64,000 bases of DNA from CAMDPA01 sp963825625 (GCA_963825625.1 CAWGUF010000016.1:124001-188000), one strand, 5' to 3'. Counted from the stretch's first letter, positions 52,564 through 62,410 are shown. Notes: generated from the sequence alone by a model not told the origin. A program made the numbers and translations.

Positions 52564-53370
52564 ATGCATGTCGAGGTCAACGGCTCCACTTTCAATGTCC
52601 GGATCGATGGCGAGCAGGGGACATGGGTGCTGCTCAGCCACGGTCTGGCGACGGATTTGAGCATGTGGGACGAGCTGACTGCCGAGCTCAAGACCCGGTA
52701 CCGCGTGGTGCGATACGATGCGCGAGGGCATGGGGGCAGCGCGGCGACCGAGGGTGCCTACACGCTCGATCAGCTGACCACAGATGCCGTGGGCATTCTC
52801 GATGCGCTCGGGATCGATAGAGTGCATTTTGCGGGGTTGTCGATGGGCGGGATGATTGCGCAGGGTCTGATGCTTGATCATCCCTCCCGCGTCATCAGTG
52901 CGGTGATTGCGGATTCCAGACATACGACGACGGCAGACTTCACCGCCGCCTGGCTCAGCCGCGCGGAAGAGGTGCGCAAAGGGGGGATCGAGGCGGTCGT
53001 CGCCTCGACGGTGGAACGCTGGTCGAGTGCGGGGCTGGCTGAGCGCGATCCGGGCGTTATCGTGCGTATGGAGAAGATGATCCGCAAGACCTCTGCGCTG
53101 GGCTACCGCGGTTGCGCCTCGGCGCTGGCCTATCTGAACTACGGCCCGCGTCTGGGGGAGATCAGGACGCCGACGCTTGTGATCTGCGGTGATGAAGATC
53201 ACGGTGCGCCGCCGGAGAATTCACGGCAGATGCACGCGATGATCAGCGGGTCCCGGTTCGCGGTTGTCGAGCAGGCCGGGCATATCTCGAATATCGAGAA
53301 ACCGGCGGTGTTCAACGGCGCGGTTGCAGCATTGTTCGACGACGTGGAAAGGAACGTGCCGGCGACTTGA
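52564..53370 (+). CDS. Alpha/beta hydrolase, 3-oxoadipate enol-lactonase (PcaD)-like
   Basis: Two ATGs lie close together. The one at 52558 is directly next to AGGAGG, while the one at 52564 has it at 6 bases, so 52564 is chosen (268 residues). The fold markers are WVLLSHGLATDLSMW (oxyanion), RYDARGHGGS, the nucleophile GLSMGGMIAQG, Asp in ICGDEDHGAPP and His in EQAGHISNIEKP. Relatives hydrolyse the lactone in the beta-ketoadipate pathway, but many act on other esters. It follows the molybdenum hydroxylase gene by 70 bases and may process its product. Confidence 0.85.
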   Translation: MHVEVNGSTFNVRIDGEQGTWVLLSHGLATDLSMWDELTAELKTRYRVVRYDARGHGGSAATEGAYTLDQLTTDAVGILDALGIDRVHFAGLSMGGMIAQGLMLDHPSRVISAVIADSRHTTTADFTAAWLSRAEEVRKGGIEAVVASTVERWSSAGLAERDPGVIVRMEKMIRKTSALGYRGCASALAYLNYGPRLGEIRTPTLVICGDEDHGAPPENSRQMHAMISGSRFAVVEQAGHISNIEKPAVFNGAVAALFDDVERNVPAT

Positions 53371-53620
53371 TGGCGATGGCGGCAGCAGGGGGAAGTCTGG
53401 CTGCGGCGAGGCGGTCCATCAGATCTGTGGTCGGCTCATGGGCTGATGCAAGTAGTCGCTGGGGCGGCTCCGAGCAGGCGGTGATGCGATGCCCTGCCGC
53501 TCAGTGGCACGGACCCGATACATGGTCTTGTGGGCTGGAGGCGGGTGGTGGAGGTGAGATCACTTGGATCGAACCGGAGACCGCGCGTTGGGTTGGCGGG
53601 CGGCAACGCGCAAATAAATA

Positions 53621-53696
53621 TGGTGGGCCCGGCAGGACTCGAACCTGCAACCAGACGGTTATGAGCCGCCGGCTCTAACCATTGAGCTACGGGCCC
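53621..53696 (-). tRNA. tRNA with CAU anticodon, Ile2-like
   Basis: The minus strand folds as a 76-base cloverleaf: acceptor GGGCCCG pairs with CGGGCCC, D arm GCTCAATGGTTAGAGC, anticodon loop CTCATAA, T arm GCAGGTTCGAGTCCTGC, and the 3' CCA is encoded. The body resembles E. coli ileX (D-arm GCTCA-TGGTTAGAGC and CTCATAA loop) more than elongator Met or initiator tRNA, so the CAU would be modified to lysidine to read AUA; the Met possibility is not fully excluded. Confidence 0.9.
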
Positions 53697-53898
53697 CGCG
53701 AGGCATGGACGCGGCGGCGGAGTAGCGCGGCCGCGTGGCATGGGGAAGTAGACCTATATGACGCCATCGCGGAGAGCAACACCGGCTTATGGCGGCAGAT
53801 GCAACCGAGTTGCAGCGCAGCCGGGCATGACGGTGTCGAACTGTTAGCGCAGGCGGTTTAGCATGCGGTATAGTGCATGCTCATACGGTTGGTCGCCC

Positions 53899-56760
53899 AT
53901 GTATTTCCTCAGTGTCATTGCCGCCTTGCTTTCCCTGGCGCTGCTCATCGGCGTGCCGGTGCTGGCTGTCATGATGTTTTCCGTGGGTGGCAGGCTGCGG
54001 CGGCTGGAGGCGACGAACGCGGCGATCAAGACCCGGTTGGAGGGGCTTGAAAAGGATCTGGCGAATGGCCCGTTGCGCCCGGATACCGCGGCGCCCTCCG
54101 TACTCCAGGCGCCCCCTCAGCCGGAGGTGGAGCAGCCAAAGCCGGACGAGGGCCTGCCTGAGGCGCAACCGGATGCTGAGCCTGAGAGGTCGTCCGCGGT
54201 GCCGCGCGTCCCGATTGCAGGGGCGTCCGTCCCCGATGCGGAGGGGCAGCTTCCGGCAGGGCTTGCGGGGGGACCGCCGGCGGAGAGCCTGGAGCGGCGG
54301 CTCGGCACGCGATGGGCAGTCTACATCGGTGGCGCGGCGCTGGCGCTGGGCGGCGTGTTTCTTGTCAAGCATGCGATCGATGCCGGGCTTTTAACACCGG
54401 CCATGCGGGTTGTCCTCGGCTTCGTGCTCGGCCTTGGCCTGGTGGGGGCAGGGACGCGGATGACGCTGGCGGAGCGGGCGCGTGGGAGCGCCGGCGGCAC
54501 TGGCGCGACCGCCACGGGTGCGGGTGCTCATATCCCCAGTGTGCTGACGGCTGCCGGCACGATCGTTCTGTTCGGAAGCGCTTATGCTGCCTACGCTCTC
54601 TACGGGCTGATCGGTGCTGGTTTCGCGTTCACGTTGCTCGGCGCGATCGGCATCGCGACAATGCTGTCGGCGGCCATTCACGGTCCCGCGCTTGCCGGGC
54701 TCGGCCTTGCCGGCTCGTATGTGACACCGCTGCTGATTTCGAGCGATGCGCCCAGTCCCTGGCCGTTGATAATCTATCTGGCGGTGGTCGCGCTGGCGGC
54801 GCTGGTGCTGGCCCGGCTGCGGGGATGGGCGTGGCTGTTGTCGGCAAGTGTCGCGGGTGCGGTCGTCTGGGGGCTGGTGATGCTCAGCCAGGGCCTGCTC
54901 GGGGAGCGCGTGGAGACGGACGTCTGGTATTTCGCCGCGATGGTCCACACAGCGCTGCAGACGGCGCTCGCGGGGGCCGTGCTCGGCATTGCCGCTTTGC
55001 CGTCCAGTGCGTCCAGCGCTGCATCGGGGCAGACGGATACAGCCGAGGCTGGGGATTGGTTAGCCGTCGGCGCCCTGGCAGCGCTCAGTCTGCTGGCGGT
55101 TTGCGTGCTGCTGCTGGTGCCGCTGCCGGCTCAATTCGCACTGTGGCAGGGGTTCGCGGTCGTCATGGTCGGGCTGCTGCTGGGGGTGGGGATCTGGAGC
55201 GTACCGCTGGCGGCGTCCGGGGTGCTCGCAGGGCTTGTGGCGCTCGGGTGTCTCTCATTCTGGCCGGGGGTCGAAGCTGTGCCACCGGCATCGGTGCGCT
55301 GGCCCGGTGTGCCGGATCTGATGCGGCTGCCTGATGTCATCAATCAGTTTGCGGTGTTTGCCTTTGGCGCCTGCGGCGCGATTGCCGGTGGCGCGTTGTG
55401 GCGGCTGATGCGGCATGAAGGGCGTGCGGTGGAGGCCAACGCGTCATATGCGATTGCAGCCACCGTGGTGCCGCTGCTGGTGCTGACGGTCGCCTATCTG
55501 CGGATCACGCAGTTCGGCACGTCTATCAGCTTCACCGGTCTCGGGGTCGGTCTGGCGCTGGCTTATGCTTGGCTGGCGCAGGTGTTCGAGCGGCGCGAGG
55601 CAGGGCTGGAAGGTTCATCTGCAACGGCTGCGCGGATCGCCACGGCGGCGATGGCGGCTGCAGCGATCGCGGCGCTGTCGCTGGCGCTCGTGGCCGGTAT
55701 GCAGCGTGGCTATTTGACGGTTGCGTTCGCGCTGGCGGCGGTTGGCACGGCGTATGTGGCGAGCCGCAAGGACATCGCGATATTGCGACCTGCGGCCGGG
55801 GTGCTGGGACTTGTCGTGCTGGGCCGGATTTTGTGGGATCCCCGGATCATGGGGGCGGATCTGGGCACGATGCCGGTGCTGAACTGGCTGCTCATCGGGT
55901 ATGGGGTGCCAGCGGTGGCATTCTGGGTGGCGGGGGATCTGTTGCGGCGAGGAGCCGACGACTGGGCGAGCCGACTGATGGAGGGGCTGGCGGTTCTGTT
56001 CAGTGCGCTGCTGGTGTTCTGGCAGATACGGCATTGGCTCAACGATGGCGACCCGCTGGCGGCCACGTCCGGCCATGTCGAAGCGGGTCTGATGGCGTTG
56101 ATGGGGTTGGGTTTCACCCACGTCATGCAGCGGCTGGGGGCTCACTGGGGCAGCCTGGTCTTGCGCTATGCGTCCTATGCATTCGCGATTCTGTCGTGTC
56201 TCATCGTGGTGCTCGGCCTCGGCCTGGCGCACAACCCGCTGTTCCATCTGTCAGAGCGCGTTGGCGGCGGCGTGCCATTGTCCACACTGGTTCCGGCTTA
56301 TCTGCTGCCGGGGCTGATGGCACTCTATCTTGCGCGTCACGGGCGTGGCGGCTGGCCGGCGGAGGTCATCATCGCCGTGGCGGTGGCTGCGCTAGTGCTG
56401 ATCTTCGGCTATGTGACGCTGGAGGTCAGGCATGCGTTCCAAGGTGAGATACTGGCGCTGCGGCAGTCAACGGGCAACCCGGAGATATGGGCGTACACGG
56501 TGGCATGGCTGCTGCTGGCAATTGCGTTTCTGACTTATGGGCTGGTGCGTGGGTCGCTGCCGGCCAGAGCTGCATCGGGTCTGCTGCTGGCGTTGACGGT
56601 AGGCAAGGTTGCGCTTGTCGATCTTGCCGGGATCGAAGGGGTGTGGCGCGCGCTGTCATTCCTCTGTCTGGGGGCGGTGCTGATCGGCATCGGCCTGGTG
56701 TACCAGCGCCTGGTGTTCGTCGGTCCTGCCGACGGAGGCGACATGACCGGGCGGTCGTGA
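53899..56760 (+). CDS. DUF2339 multi-spanning membrane protein
   Basis: The 953-residue protein starts at ATG 53899 (MYFLSVIAALLSLALL); an in-frame ATG 36 bases earlier is possible. One N-terminal helix precedes a short coiled-coil (RRLEATNAAIKTRLEGLEKD) and a Pro/Glu/Ala-rich linker. Then ESLERRLGTRWAVYIGGAA introduces more than twenty hydrophobic segments typical of DUF2339. The function of the family is unknown; suggested roles are envelope stress or transport. It lies alone on the plus strand, with the tRNA gene on the opposite strand upstream. Confidence 0.85.
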   Translation: MYFLSVIAALLSLALLIGVPVLAVMMFSVGGRLRRLEATNAAIKTRLEGLEKDLANGPLRPDTAAPSVLQAPPQPEVEQPKPDEGLPEAQPDAEPERSSAVPRVPIAGASVPDAEGQLPAGLAGGPPAESLERRLGTRWAVYIGGAALALGGVFLVKHAIDAGLLTPAMRVVLGFVLGLGLVGAGTRMTLAERARGSAGGTGATATGAGAHIPSVLTAAGTIVLFGSAYAAYALYGLIGAGFAFTLLGAIGIATMLSAAIHGPALAGLGLAGSYVTPLLISSDAPSPWPLIIYLAVVALAALVLARLRGWAWLLSASVAGAVVWGLVMLSQGLLGERVETDVWYFAAMVHTALQTALAGAVLGIAALPSSASSAASGQTDTAEAGDWLAVGALAALSLLAVCVLLLVPLPAQFALWQGFAVVMVGLLLGVGIWSVPLAASGVLAGLVALGCLSFWPGVEAVPPASVRWPGVPDLMRLPDVINQFAVFAFGACGAIAGGALWRLMRHEGRAVEANASYAIAATVVPLLVLTVAYLRITQFGTSISFTGLGVGLALAYAWLAQVFERREAGLEGSSATAARIATAAMAAAAIAALSLALVAGMQRGYLTVAFALAAVGTAYVASRKDIAILRPAAGVLGLVVLGRILWDPRIMGADLGTMPVLNWLLIGYGVPAVAFWVAGDLLRRGADDWASRLMEGLAVLFSALLVFWQIRHWLNDGDPLAATSGHVEAGLMALMGLGFTHVMQRLGAHWGSLVLRYASYAFAILSCLIVVLGLGLAHNPLFHLSERVGGGVPLSTLVPAYLLPGLMALYLARHGRGGWPAEVIIAVAVAALVLIFGYVTLEVRHAFQGEILALRQSTGNPEIWAYTVAWLLLAIAFLTYGLVRGSLPARAASGLLLALTVGKVALVDLAGIEGVWRALSFLCLGAVLIGIGLVYQRLVFVGPADGGDMTGRS

Positions 56761-56846
56761 GGCTGGCTGCCCAGTTTTGTCCTCATTGACGGCTATGGTC
56801 ATCGCATTCGCCGCCGCTGTGCGAACAGCCATCAGGGATCGAACGC

Positions 56847-57557
56847 ATGACACCCCGTACCGGCGTTGCCGTCGCTTTAGCCCTCATCGCAGGATTGCTC
56901 GCCATGACAGATGCCGCGGACGCCCAGGAGCGGCGCTGGGAACGTACGGTCACGGTTGCTGCCACAGGCAGCGTTGAAGCACGGCCAGATATCGCGCACG
57001 TGTCGACCGGGGTGGTCACAGAGGCAGCGACTGCGAAAGCAGCTCTGGAGGCAAACTCGAAAGCGACGAAAGCGGTCATCGACGGCCTCAAGGCACTTGG
57101 CATCGGGACCAAGGATATCCAGACGGCGCAGATCAGCATCCATCCGCAGCATGAGAACAACAGAACTGGCGCGCCGCCGCGCATCGTGAGCTATCGCGCT
57201 GTGAACCGCGTCGAGATTGTAGCGCGCGACATCGCCCGGCTCGGCGAGGTTCTCGATCGCAGTGTGGAGCTTGGCGCCAACCAACTGTCGGGCATCCGCT
57301 TCGAGGTTTCCAATGCCGAAACGCTGCTGGACGAGGCCCGCAAGCAAGCGATGGCAAATGCGCGGCGACGGGCGGAGCTTTATGCAGCAGCCGCGCAGGC
57401 ACACCTCGGCGAGGTCCAGTCGATCACCGAGGCTGGGGCGGTGCAGGGGCCGAGACCGCTACAATACGGTCGCGCGGCCATGGCAGAGGCTGTTCCGATC
57501 GAAGCCGGCTCGGAGAGGCTGGACATGCGCCTCACTGTGACTTGGCTTCTCAAGTAG
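56847..57557 (+). CDS. SIMPL-domain (DUF541) periplasmic protein
   Basis: The 236-residue protein has a signal peptide ending near AADAQE, then VTVAATGSVEARPDIAHVST, KALGIGTKDIQTAQISIHPQ, NRVEIVARDIARLGEVLD and ARKQAMANARRRAELYAAAA. These are the conserved blocks of the SIMPL/BP26 domain, which forms oligomeric periplasmic assemblies; relatives are implicated in oxidative stress defence and are immunogenic in Brucella. It follows the DUF2339 gene by 86 bases. Confidence 0.88.
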   Translation: MTPRTGVAVALALIAGLLAMTDAADAQERRWERTVTVAATGSVEARPDIAHVSTGVVTEAATAKAALEANSKATKAVIDGLKALGIGTKDIQTAQISIHPQHENNRTGAPPRIVSYRAVNRVEIVARDIARLGEVLDRSVELGANQLSGIRFEVSNAETLLDEARKQAMANARRRAELYAAAAQAHLGEVQSITEAGAVQGPRPLQYGRAAMAEAVPIEAGSERLDMRLTVTWLLK

Positions 57558-57722
57558 GGTTGAGCCGTCCTTCCCGTTGAAATGGTGCGCTGGTTTGGCA
57601 GCAGTGTCACAGCGGCGCCATTCGGTTGCAGCTTTGGCGGTAGACACGAGGTGGCACGGGGCTATAGTTTCCTCAAAGCGGGATCAACCCGCGACTGGTG
57701 TTTCCGGTCGGGAGGGAACAAC

Positions 57723-58235
57723 GTGGGATTTATCAGCACCGCATACCTGGGCCTTATCAACTTGCTCAGGATATGCTCGGGTGTGGTCGTATTCACGATC
57801 TTCGTGTTGATCTGCACCGATGTGTTCATGCGGCTGGCCGGGCTGCAGCCCTGGCTATATATCTCGATCATCGTCGAATACGGGCTGCTGTGGTTCACCA
57901 TGCTGGCCGCCCCATGGCTCGCGCGGGTCAAGGGGCACGTGTTCATCGACGCGGTGACGCAGTTGATGCCGCCTGGGGTGCAGTGGGTGGCGGCGAAGCT
58001 GACCTATCTCATCTGTATCGTGTCATGCGGCGTGTTCGCATTCTTCTCGGCACTGTTGCTCAATGAAGCGATCGTAACGGAGCAGATCGACTCGCGCGCG
58101 GTAGACGTGCCGCAGTGGATCCTGCTGGTGCCGCTGCCGTTCGCGTTCGGGATGGTCGCGATCGAGTTCGTGCGCTTCTTCATCGGCATCGATTCCATGT
58201 ACGGCGACCGTACGGACGTGAAGGACAACGTGTAG
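57723..58235 (+). CDS. dctQ: TRAP transporter small permease DctQ (second system)
   Basis: The start is GTG 57723 with GGAGGGA upstream; the upstream open frame is not used. The 170-residue protein has four helices with the DctQ landmarks VFTIFVLICTDVFMRLAG, IIVEYGLLWFTMLAAPWLAR, VKGHVFIDAVTQL and a final membrane segment. It lies 2 bases before the large permease gene and works with it. Confidence 0.9.
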   Translation: MGFISTAYLGLINLLRICSGVVVFTIFVLICTDVFMRLAGLQPWLYISIIVEYGLLWFTMLAAPWLARVKGHVFIDAVTQLMPPGVQWVAAKLTYLICIVSCGVFAFFSALLLNEAIVTEQIDSRAVDVPQWILLVPLPFAFGMVAIEFVRFFIGIDSMYGDRTDVKDNV

Positions 58236-58237
58236 CC

Positions 58238-59587
58238 ATGGAATTTCTTGCCACGCTCATCAATCCTTCGGCCTGGACTTGGTACGGCTCGCTGGCGTTC
58301 CTGATCGGTATGATCATGTTCCTGATGGCGTTGGGGCTGCCGGTCGCGCTGTCGTTCCTGACGACAAACATCATCGGATGGCTGGTCTTCAACGGTTTCC
58401 AGCTGGCGGCGATCAGTCAGGTGGTAGACAACTCCACGATCCTGATCACGCGATTTACGCTGGGACCGGTCCCAATGTTCATCATGATGGGATCGCTGTT
58501 TTTCTTCACGGGGCTGGCGTTGCGCGTCTTCGATGGACTCGACGTCCTGTTCGGACGGCTGCCGGGGCGGCTGTGCTACCTGACGGTGGCGGGCGGGGCG
58601 CTGTTTTCCACGCTGACCGGCTCATCGATGGCGAACACGGCGATGCTGGGGTCGCTGATGGTGCCGGAGATGCAGCGCCGCGGCTACAACTGGCGCATGT
58701 CGATGGGGCCGGTGCTGGGGTCGGGTGGTCTCGCCATGATCATCCCGCCGTCGGCGCTGGGCGTGCTGCTGGCGGCGATCGCCGGCATCGACGTCGGCAA
58801 GCTGCTGATTGCCGGTCTGATACCGGGCTTTCTGCTGGCGGTGCTTTATGCGCTGATGATCACGCTGCAGCTCGCGATGAACCCGGCAGGTGCGCCGTCC
58901 TACGAGGTCGAGCGGACGACGTGGGGCAAGAAGCTGTCGATGTTCTGCACGCATGTGCTGCCGATGGGCTTCGTTGTCTTCATGGTGATCGGCTTCATCA
59001 TCTTCGGCTGGGCGACGCCGACGGAGGCCGCCGCGCTGGGTGTGCTGGGCGTCGTCATCCTGGCGGCAGCGTTCGGTGCGCTGACCTGGGACTCGCTGGT
59101 GAAATCGGTGGACGGCACGGTGAAGGTCGCCGCGATGGTGTTCTTCATTCTGATGAACTCCACCGTGTTCAGTCAGTTGCTTGCGTTCTCCGGAGCTTCC
59201 GCGGGCATGCTGGCGTGGGTAACCAGCTTCCAGCTTTCCAGATACGAAGTGCTGTTCGTGATGTTTTGCGTGCTGATCCTGCTCGGCATGTTCATGGATG
59301 GCACGTCGATGATGCTGATCACAATCCCCATCTTCTTCCCGCTGGCGAAGGCGTTCGGCATCGATCTCGTCTGGTTCGGGCTGTTCGTGCTGTTGTGCAT
59401 CGAGATGTCAGGCACGACGCCGCCGTTCGGCCTGCTGCTCTACGTCATGCTCGGAGTGGCGCCGAAAGGTACCACGCTCTATCAGGTCGCGAGTGCGGCA
59501 TTCCCGTTCCTGGTGTGCGATGCGATCCTGATCCTGATGCTGGTGTTCTGGCCGGGGATCGCGCTGTGGCTGCCCAGTTTCATGTAG
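58238..59587 (+). CDS. dctM: TRAP transporter large permease DctM (second system)
   Basis: The 449-residue protein starts at ATG 58238. DctM motifs are present: PMFIMMGSLFFFTGLALRVF, GGALFSTLTGSSMANTAMLG, GSGGLAMIIPPSALGVLL, GWATPTEAAALGVLG, MFMDGTSMMLITIPIFFPL and EMSGTTPPFGLLLYV. It is the sodium-coupled permease for one of the binding proteins encoded on the opposite strand. A 16-base-pair hairpin at 59625 follows. Confidence 0.94.
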   Translation: MEFLATLINPSAWTWYGSLAFLIGMIMFLMALGLPVALSFLTTNIIGWLVFNGFQLAAISQVVDNSTILITRFTLGPVPMFIMMGSLFFFTGLALRVFDGLDVLFGRLPGRLCYLTVAGGALFSTLTGSSMANTAMLGSLMVPEMQRRGYNWRMSMGPVLGSGGLAMIIPPSALGVLLAAIAGIDVGKLLIAGLIPGFLLAVLYALMITLQLAMNPAGAPSYEVERTTWGKKLSMFCTHVLPMGFVVFMVIGFIIFGWATPTEAAALGVLGVVILAAAFGALTWDSLVKSVDGTVKVAAMVFFILMNSTVFSQLLAFSGASAGMLAWVTSFQLSRYEVLFVMFCVLILLGMFMDGTSMMLITIPIFFPLAKAFGIDLVWFGLFVLLCIEMSGTTPPFGLLLYVMLGVAPKGTTLYQVASAAFPFLVCDAILILMLVFWPGIALWLPSFM

Positions 59588-59624
59588 TTGCAGGCGGGAT
59601 GCGCGGGCGTACGCCGACGACGAC

Positions 59625-59660
59625 AATAGGCCCGGTCCTCGCATGAGGGCCGGGCCTATT
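59625..59660 (+). terminator. Strong terminator after the second TRAP permease
   Basis: A 16-base-pair stem (AATAGGCCCGG-T-CCTC with GAGG-G-CCGGGCCTATT) closes on a GCAT loop with one G-U pair. It lies 38 bases beyond the dctM stop and separates it from the convergent DctP genes. Confidence 0.8.
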
Positions 59661-59755
59661 CTGTAGACGAAGCGACGGCGGGAGATAGAATAGAGCGTCA
59701 ATCTCCTGCCGAACTCTCTGCCGGCATCATATTTTGTTTGCGCGCAGATGCCTGC

Positions 59756-59792
59756 AAACCTCAGGTTCGAGCACAGGTCAAACCTGAGGTTT
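59756..59792 (-). terminator. Terminator after the first DctP paralogue
   Basis: A perfect 12-base-pair stem (AAACCTCAGGTT with AACCTGAGGTTT) with a 13-base loop lies 8 bases past the stop of the binding-protein gene on the minus strand; the arms give A/T-rich flanks. Confidence 0.75.
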
Positions 59793-59799
59793 TCTGGTA

Positions 59800-60804
59800 T
59801 CACTTGGGTTCGACGTAGACCTTCGCCCGCAGCGACTTGTAGTCGAAATCGAAGTTTGCCTTGTCGTTGTCGGCCCACTTGGCGCCGTAGATCGTCCGCA
59901 AGTAGGCATTGCGCACCTTGCCCTTCAGATCGATGTTTTTGACGCCGGCCTTGTCGAGCCTGGCATTGTCGACCTCCGACAGCTTGGCCAGAATCGCGTT
60001 GCTATCTTTCTCGAAAATCAATCCCTGCTTATCGATCTGCTCCTTATGCGCTTTACTCAGCGCATTGTATTTGTCGATATTGATGATGGTCATGGTGGTG
60101 GAATGGTAGAAGTTCGGCCGGATCTTGTACTTCAGGAACTTCTGCCAGCCATAGGCGCCGACTGAGCCCTCCGGCCATGCCAGCCCGTCAACCAGTCCAC
60201 GCTCGAGCGCGGCATAGATGTCGCCAGGTGCGATGGTGACAGGGGTGGCGCCCATTGCTTTCAGCATCGGAGTGTAAAGGCCGGTTGAGCGCATCTTGAA
60301 GCCGGAGAGGTCGAGGCCGGTCTTCTCACTCTGCGGCGCGTCTTTGGCGAGATAGATGAAGAATGTCGAGGCCTCCCAGTGGCCCCAGCCCAGGATGCGG
60401 GCGTTGATTTTCTTCTTCCACTGCTCCTGCAGCATGTCCCAGCCGCCGTTCTTGCGCATCTCGGCAGGACTGACAGTGTTGACCCCGGCGATCCGCGCTG
60501 CCGGCACTTGGCCCTGGTAGTACGTCGAAGGGCAATTGATGATGTCGATGAGCCCGCGCTGAACGGCGGCGGCCTGCTTGTTGAACGGCGTCACTTCGGG
60601 GCCGCCGATGTAATTCAGCTTGAGCCCCGTATTGGATGCATTGATCGGGTCGACGAAGGTTTTGAAGAAGGAGACCACCTGGTCGTGGTTCTTGACGAGG
60701 CAACTGCTTACTTTGAGTGTCACGTCGGCGGCGTGGGCAGGAGCCCCGCCGACCAGGGGCAGCGTCACGATCAGGCCGAGCCAGTGGCGTTTGCGTAACA
60801 ACAT
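59800..60804 (-). CDS. TRAP transporter solute-binding protein DctP, tandem paralogue 1
   Basis: The start is ATG 60804, where GGAGG lies upstream; a longer open frame lacks a site. The 334-residue protein has a signal peptide ending at PAHAAD. It shares a special sub-family pattern with the two following genes: TLKVSSCLVKNHDQV, LNYIGGPEVTPFNKQAAAVQ, GWGHWEASTFF, RSTGLYTPMLKAMGATPVTI and LAWPEGSVGAYGWQKFLKY. The CLV and CPS cysteines near the N-terminus may be disulphide-linked. It is the most diverged of the three copies. The permease is on the opposite strand, convergent. Confidence 0.9.
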   Translation of the reverse strand: MLLRKRHWLGLIVTLPLVGGAPAHAADVTLKVSSCLVKNHDQVVSFFKTFVDPINASNTGLKLNYIGGPEVTPFNKQAAAVQRGLIDIINCPSTYYQGQVPAARIAGVNTVSPAEMRKNGGWDMLQEQWKKKINARILGWGHWEASTFFIYLAKDAPQSEKTGLDLSGFKMRSTGLYTPMLKAMGATPVTIAPGDIYAALERGLVDGLAWPEGSVGAYGWQKFLKYKIRPNFYHSTTMTIINIDKYNALSKAHKEQIDKQGLIFEKDSNAILAKLSEVDNARLDKAGVKNIDLKGKVRNAYLRTIYGAKWADNDKANFDFDYKSLRAKVYVEPK

Positions 60805-61130
60805 GAAGTGTCCTCCCTGAGGGTGTGCGTGAGTGGGGATGGTCCCCGCTGGTTTCGCCGCCGCGATTATTGGTGTTTGTTTTTCGGCGACCGAGGGAAC
60901 TATCAGGCGGCGGTGGCCGCGGGTAAATGACGAAATCATATTGTAAGTATGTTTGCTGATTAAGCTGCGACCTATGGTGCTTCCATTTCGAATGATAGCG
61001 CCCCAAGTTTTGAACTTTGGGCAGTGTTCTGAGCTTTGGATTGAGCGGCCGTGTCACGGATTTGGCCAACCGCCACCACCACCGATCGCACGCCTGCGGC
61101 GTCGGCTGCCGGAGCCATCCTATGGAAGGC

Positions 61131-61164
61131 GAGCAGGCCCGAATCGGTGGATCCGGGCCTGCTC
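61131..61164 (-). terminator. Terminator after the second DctP paralogue
   Basis: GAGCAGGCCCG (61131-61141) pairs perfectly with CGGGCCTGCTC (61154-61164) around a 12-base loop, 37 bases beyond the stop on the minus strand. Confidence 0.75.
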
Positions 61165-61200
61165 GATTTCATCGCTGGATCTTTGTCTGCCGGGTCGGAC

Positions 61201-62205
61201 TTAGAAGCTCGGCTCCTTATACATCTTGTCGCGGAGCGCCTTCCAGTCGAAGTCGAATTTGCCGTAATCGGCGATCTCTTTCCACTTGGCACCGTAGACG
61301 GTTTTCAGGAAGGCTTTGCGGACGGCATCAGGCGGCACGATGTCCTTGATGCCGGCCTGTTGCAGCTTCTCGTTGTCGATCGCCGATTTCTTGGCCAGCA
61401 CAGGGTTGCTGTTGATCTCGTATTGCTCGCCCATCTTGATCAGCAGATCCTGATGCGCCTTGCTCAACGAATTGAACTTGTTGAGGTTCATCGTGACGAG
61501 CGTGGTGGAGTGGAAGAACGGCTGCTTCAGCCGGTACTTGAGGAACTTCTGCCAGCCGTAGGCGGCGATAGAGCCTTCGGGCCAGGCAATGGCTTCGACC
61601 AGGCCGCGTTCCAGCGAAGCATAGACGTCGCCGGGCGCAATGGTGATCGGGGTGCCGTTCATGGCCTTGAGAAACGGCGTGTAGAGCCCGGTCGAGCGCA
61701 CCTTGATGCCGGTAAGGTCGAGGCCGGTCTTATCGCTCAGCTTGGGTGGATTGATCGTCAGAATGTAGAACGTCGAGGCCTTCCAGTGGCCCCAGCCCAG
61801 GATCTTCGCGTTGATCTTCTTCCACTGCTCCTGCATCATTTCCCAGCCGCCGTTCTTGCGCAGCTCGGCGGGCTCAATCGTGTTGATGCCGGGGAAGCGG
61901 GCGGCTGGCAGCAGTCCGATGTAATAGCTGGCAGGACAGTGAATCAGGTCGACGAGACCGCGTTGCAGCGCGGCTGCCTGCTTGTTGAAGGGGGTGACTT
62001 CAGGGCCGCCGATGTGGTTGAGCTTGATGCCAGCGTTTTGATCATTGAAGGGCTTCAGGAACGTCTGAAGCATTGTCTGCGTCTGGTCGTGCGGCGTCAC
62101 GAAGCATGACGTCATGCGAAGGGTAACGTCGGCGGCTTGCGCGGGAAGCGCTGCTGCAAGCGATAGGGCAGCGACCAGGCCCACCCGATGGAAATGCCAC
62201 TTCAT
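61201..62205 (-). CDS. TRAP transporter solute-binding protein DctP, tandem paralogue 2
   Basis: The 334-residue periplasmic protein starts at ATG 62205 (GAGGACCTC upstream) with a signal peptide ending at PAQAAD. It is closest to the third copy: MTSCFVTPHDQTQTMLQTFL, IKLNHIGGPEVTPFNKQAA, LLPAARFPGINTIEPAELRK, VRSTGLYTPFLKAMNGTPIT and AIAWPEGSIAAYGWQKFL. It has its own terminator and an upstream leader of about 240 bases, so the copies appear to be separately transcribed. Confidence 0.92.
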   Translation of the reverse strand: MKWHFHRVGLVAALSLAAALPAQAADVTLRMTSCFVTPHDQTQTMLQTFLKPFNDQNAGIKLNHIGGPEVTPFNKQAAALQRGLVDLIHCPASYYIGLLPAARFPGINTIEPAELRKNGGWEMMQEQWKKINAKILGWGHWKASTFYILTINPPKLSDKTGLDLTGIKVRSTGLYTPFLKAMNGTPITIAPGDVYASLERGLVEAIAWPEGSIAAYGWQKFLKYRLKQPFFHSTTLVTMNLNKFNSLSKAHQDLLIKMGEQYEINSNPVLAKKSAIDNEKLQQAGIKDIVPPDAVRKAFLKTVYGAKWKEIADYGKFDFDWKALRDKMYKEPSF

Positions 62206-62380
62206 ATTGTGAGGTCCTCCCGTTTTTTGGTTGCCGGCTGCGGACGGACGTGACCGCAGGGCTCGACGGCGCGCAGAAGCGGATTGAGGGGCGCCGGCGC
62301 CGGGGGATTATCGGGCGGGAAGGTTCGAAGGTAAATCCTGGTTGTGGTAAGTAACACTACGTGTTTTTTGGTGAAGGAGA

Positions 62381-62410
62381 GAGGGCCAGGCGATATCCTG
62401 CGCGGCCCTC
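62381..62410 (-). terminator. Possible terminator after the third DctP paralogue
   Basis: GAGGGCC (62381-62387) pairs with GGCCCTC (62404-62410) around a 16-base loop, 38 bases beyond the stop on the minus strand. The stem is shorter than those after the other two copies. Confidence 0.5.

Noticed and set aside
50409..52691. 760-residue minus-strand open frame
   Set aside because: It is the antisense shadow of the molybdenum hydroxylase gene, Arg/His/Gln-rich with no family features.
53436..53741. Minus-strand protein containing VAQWLEPAAHNRLVAGSS
   Set aside because: This is the well-known false translation of a tRNA gene; the tRNA lies at 53621-53696.
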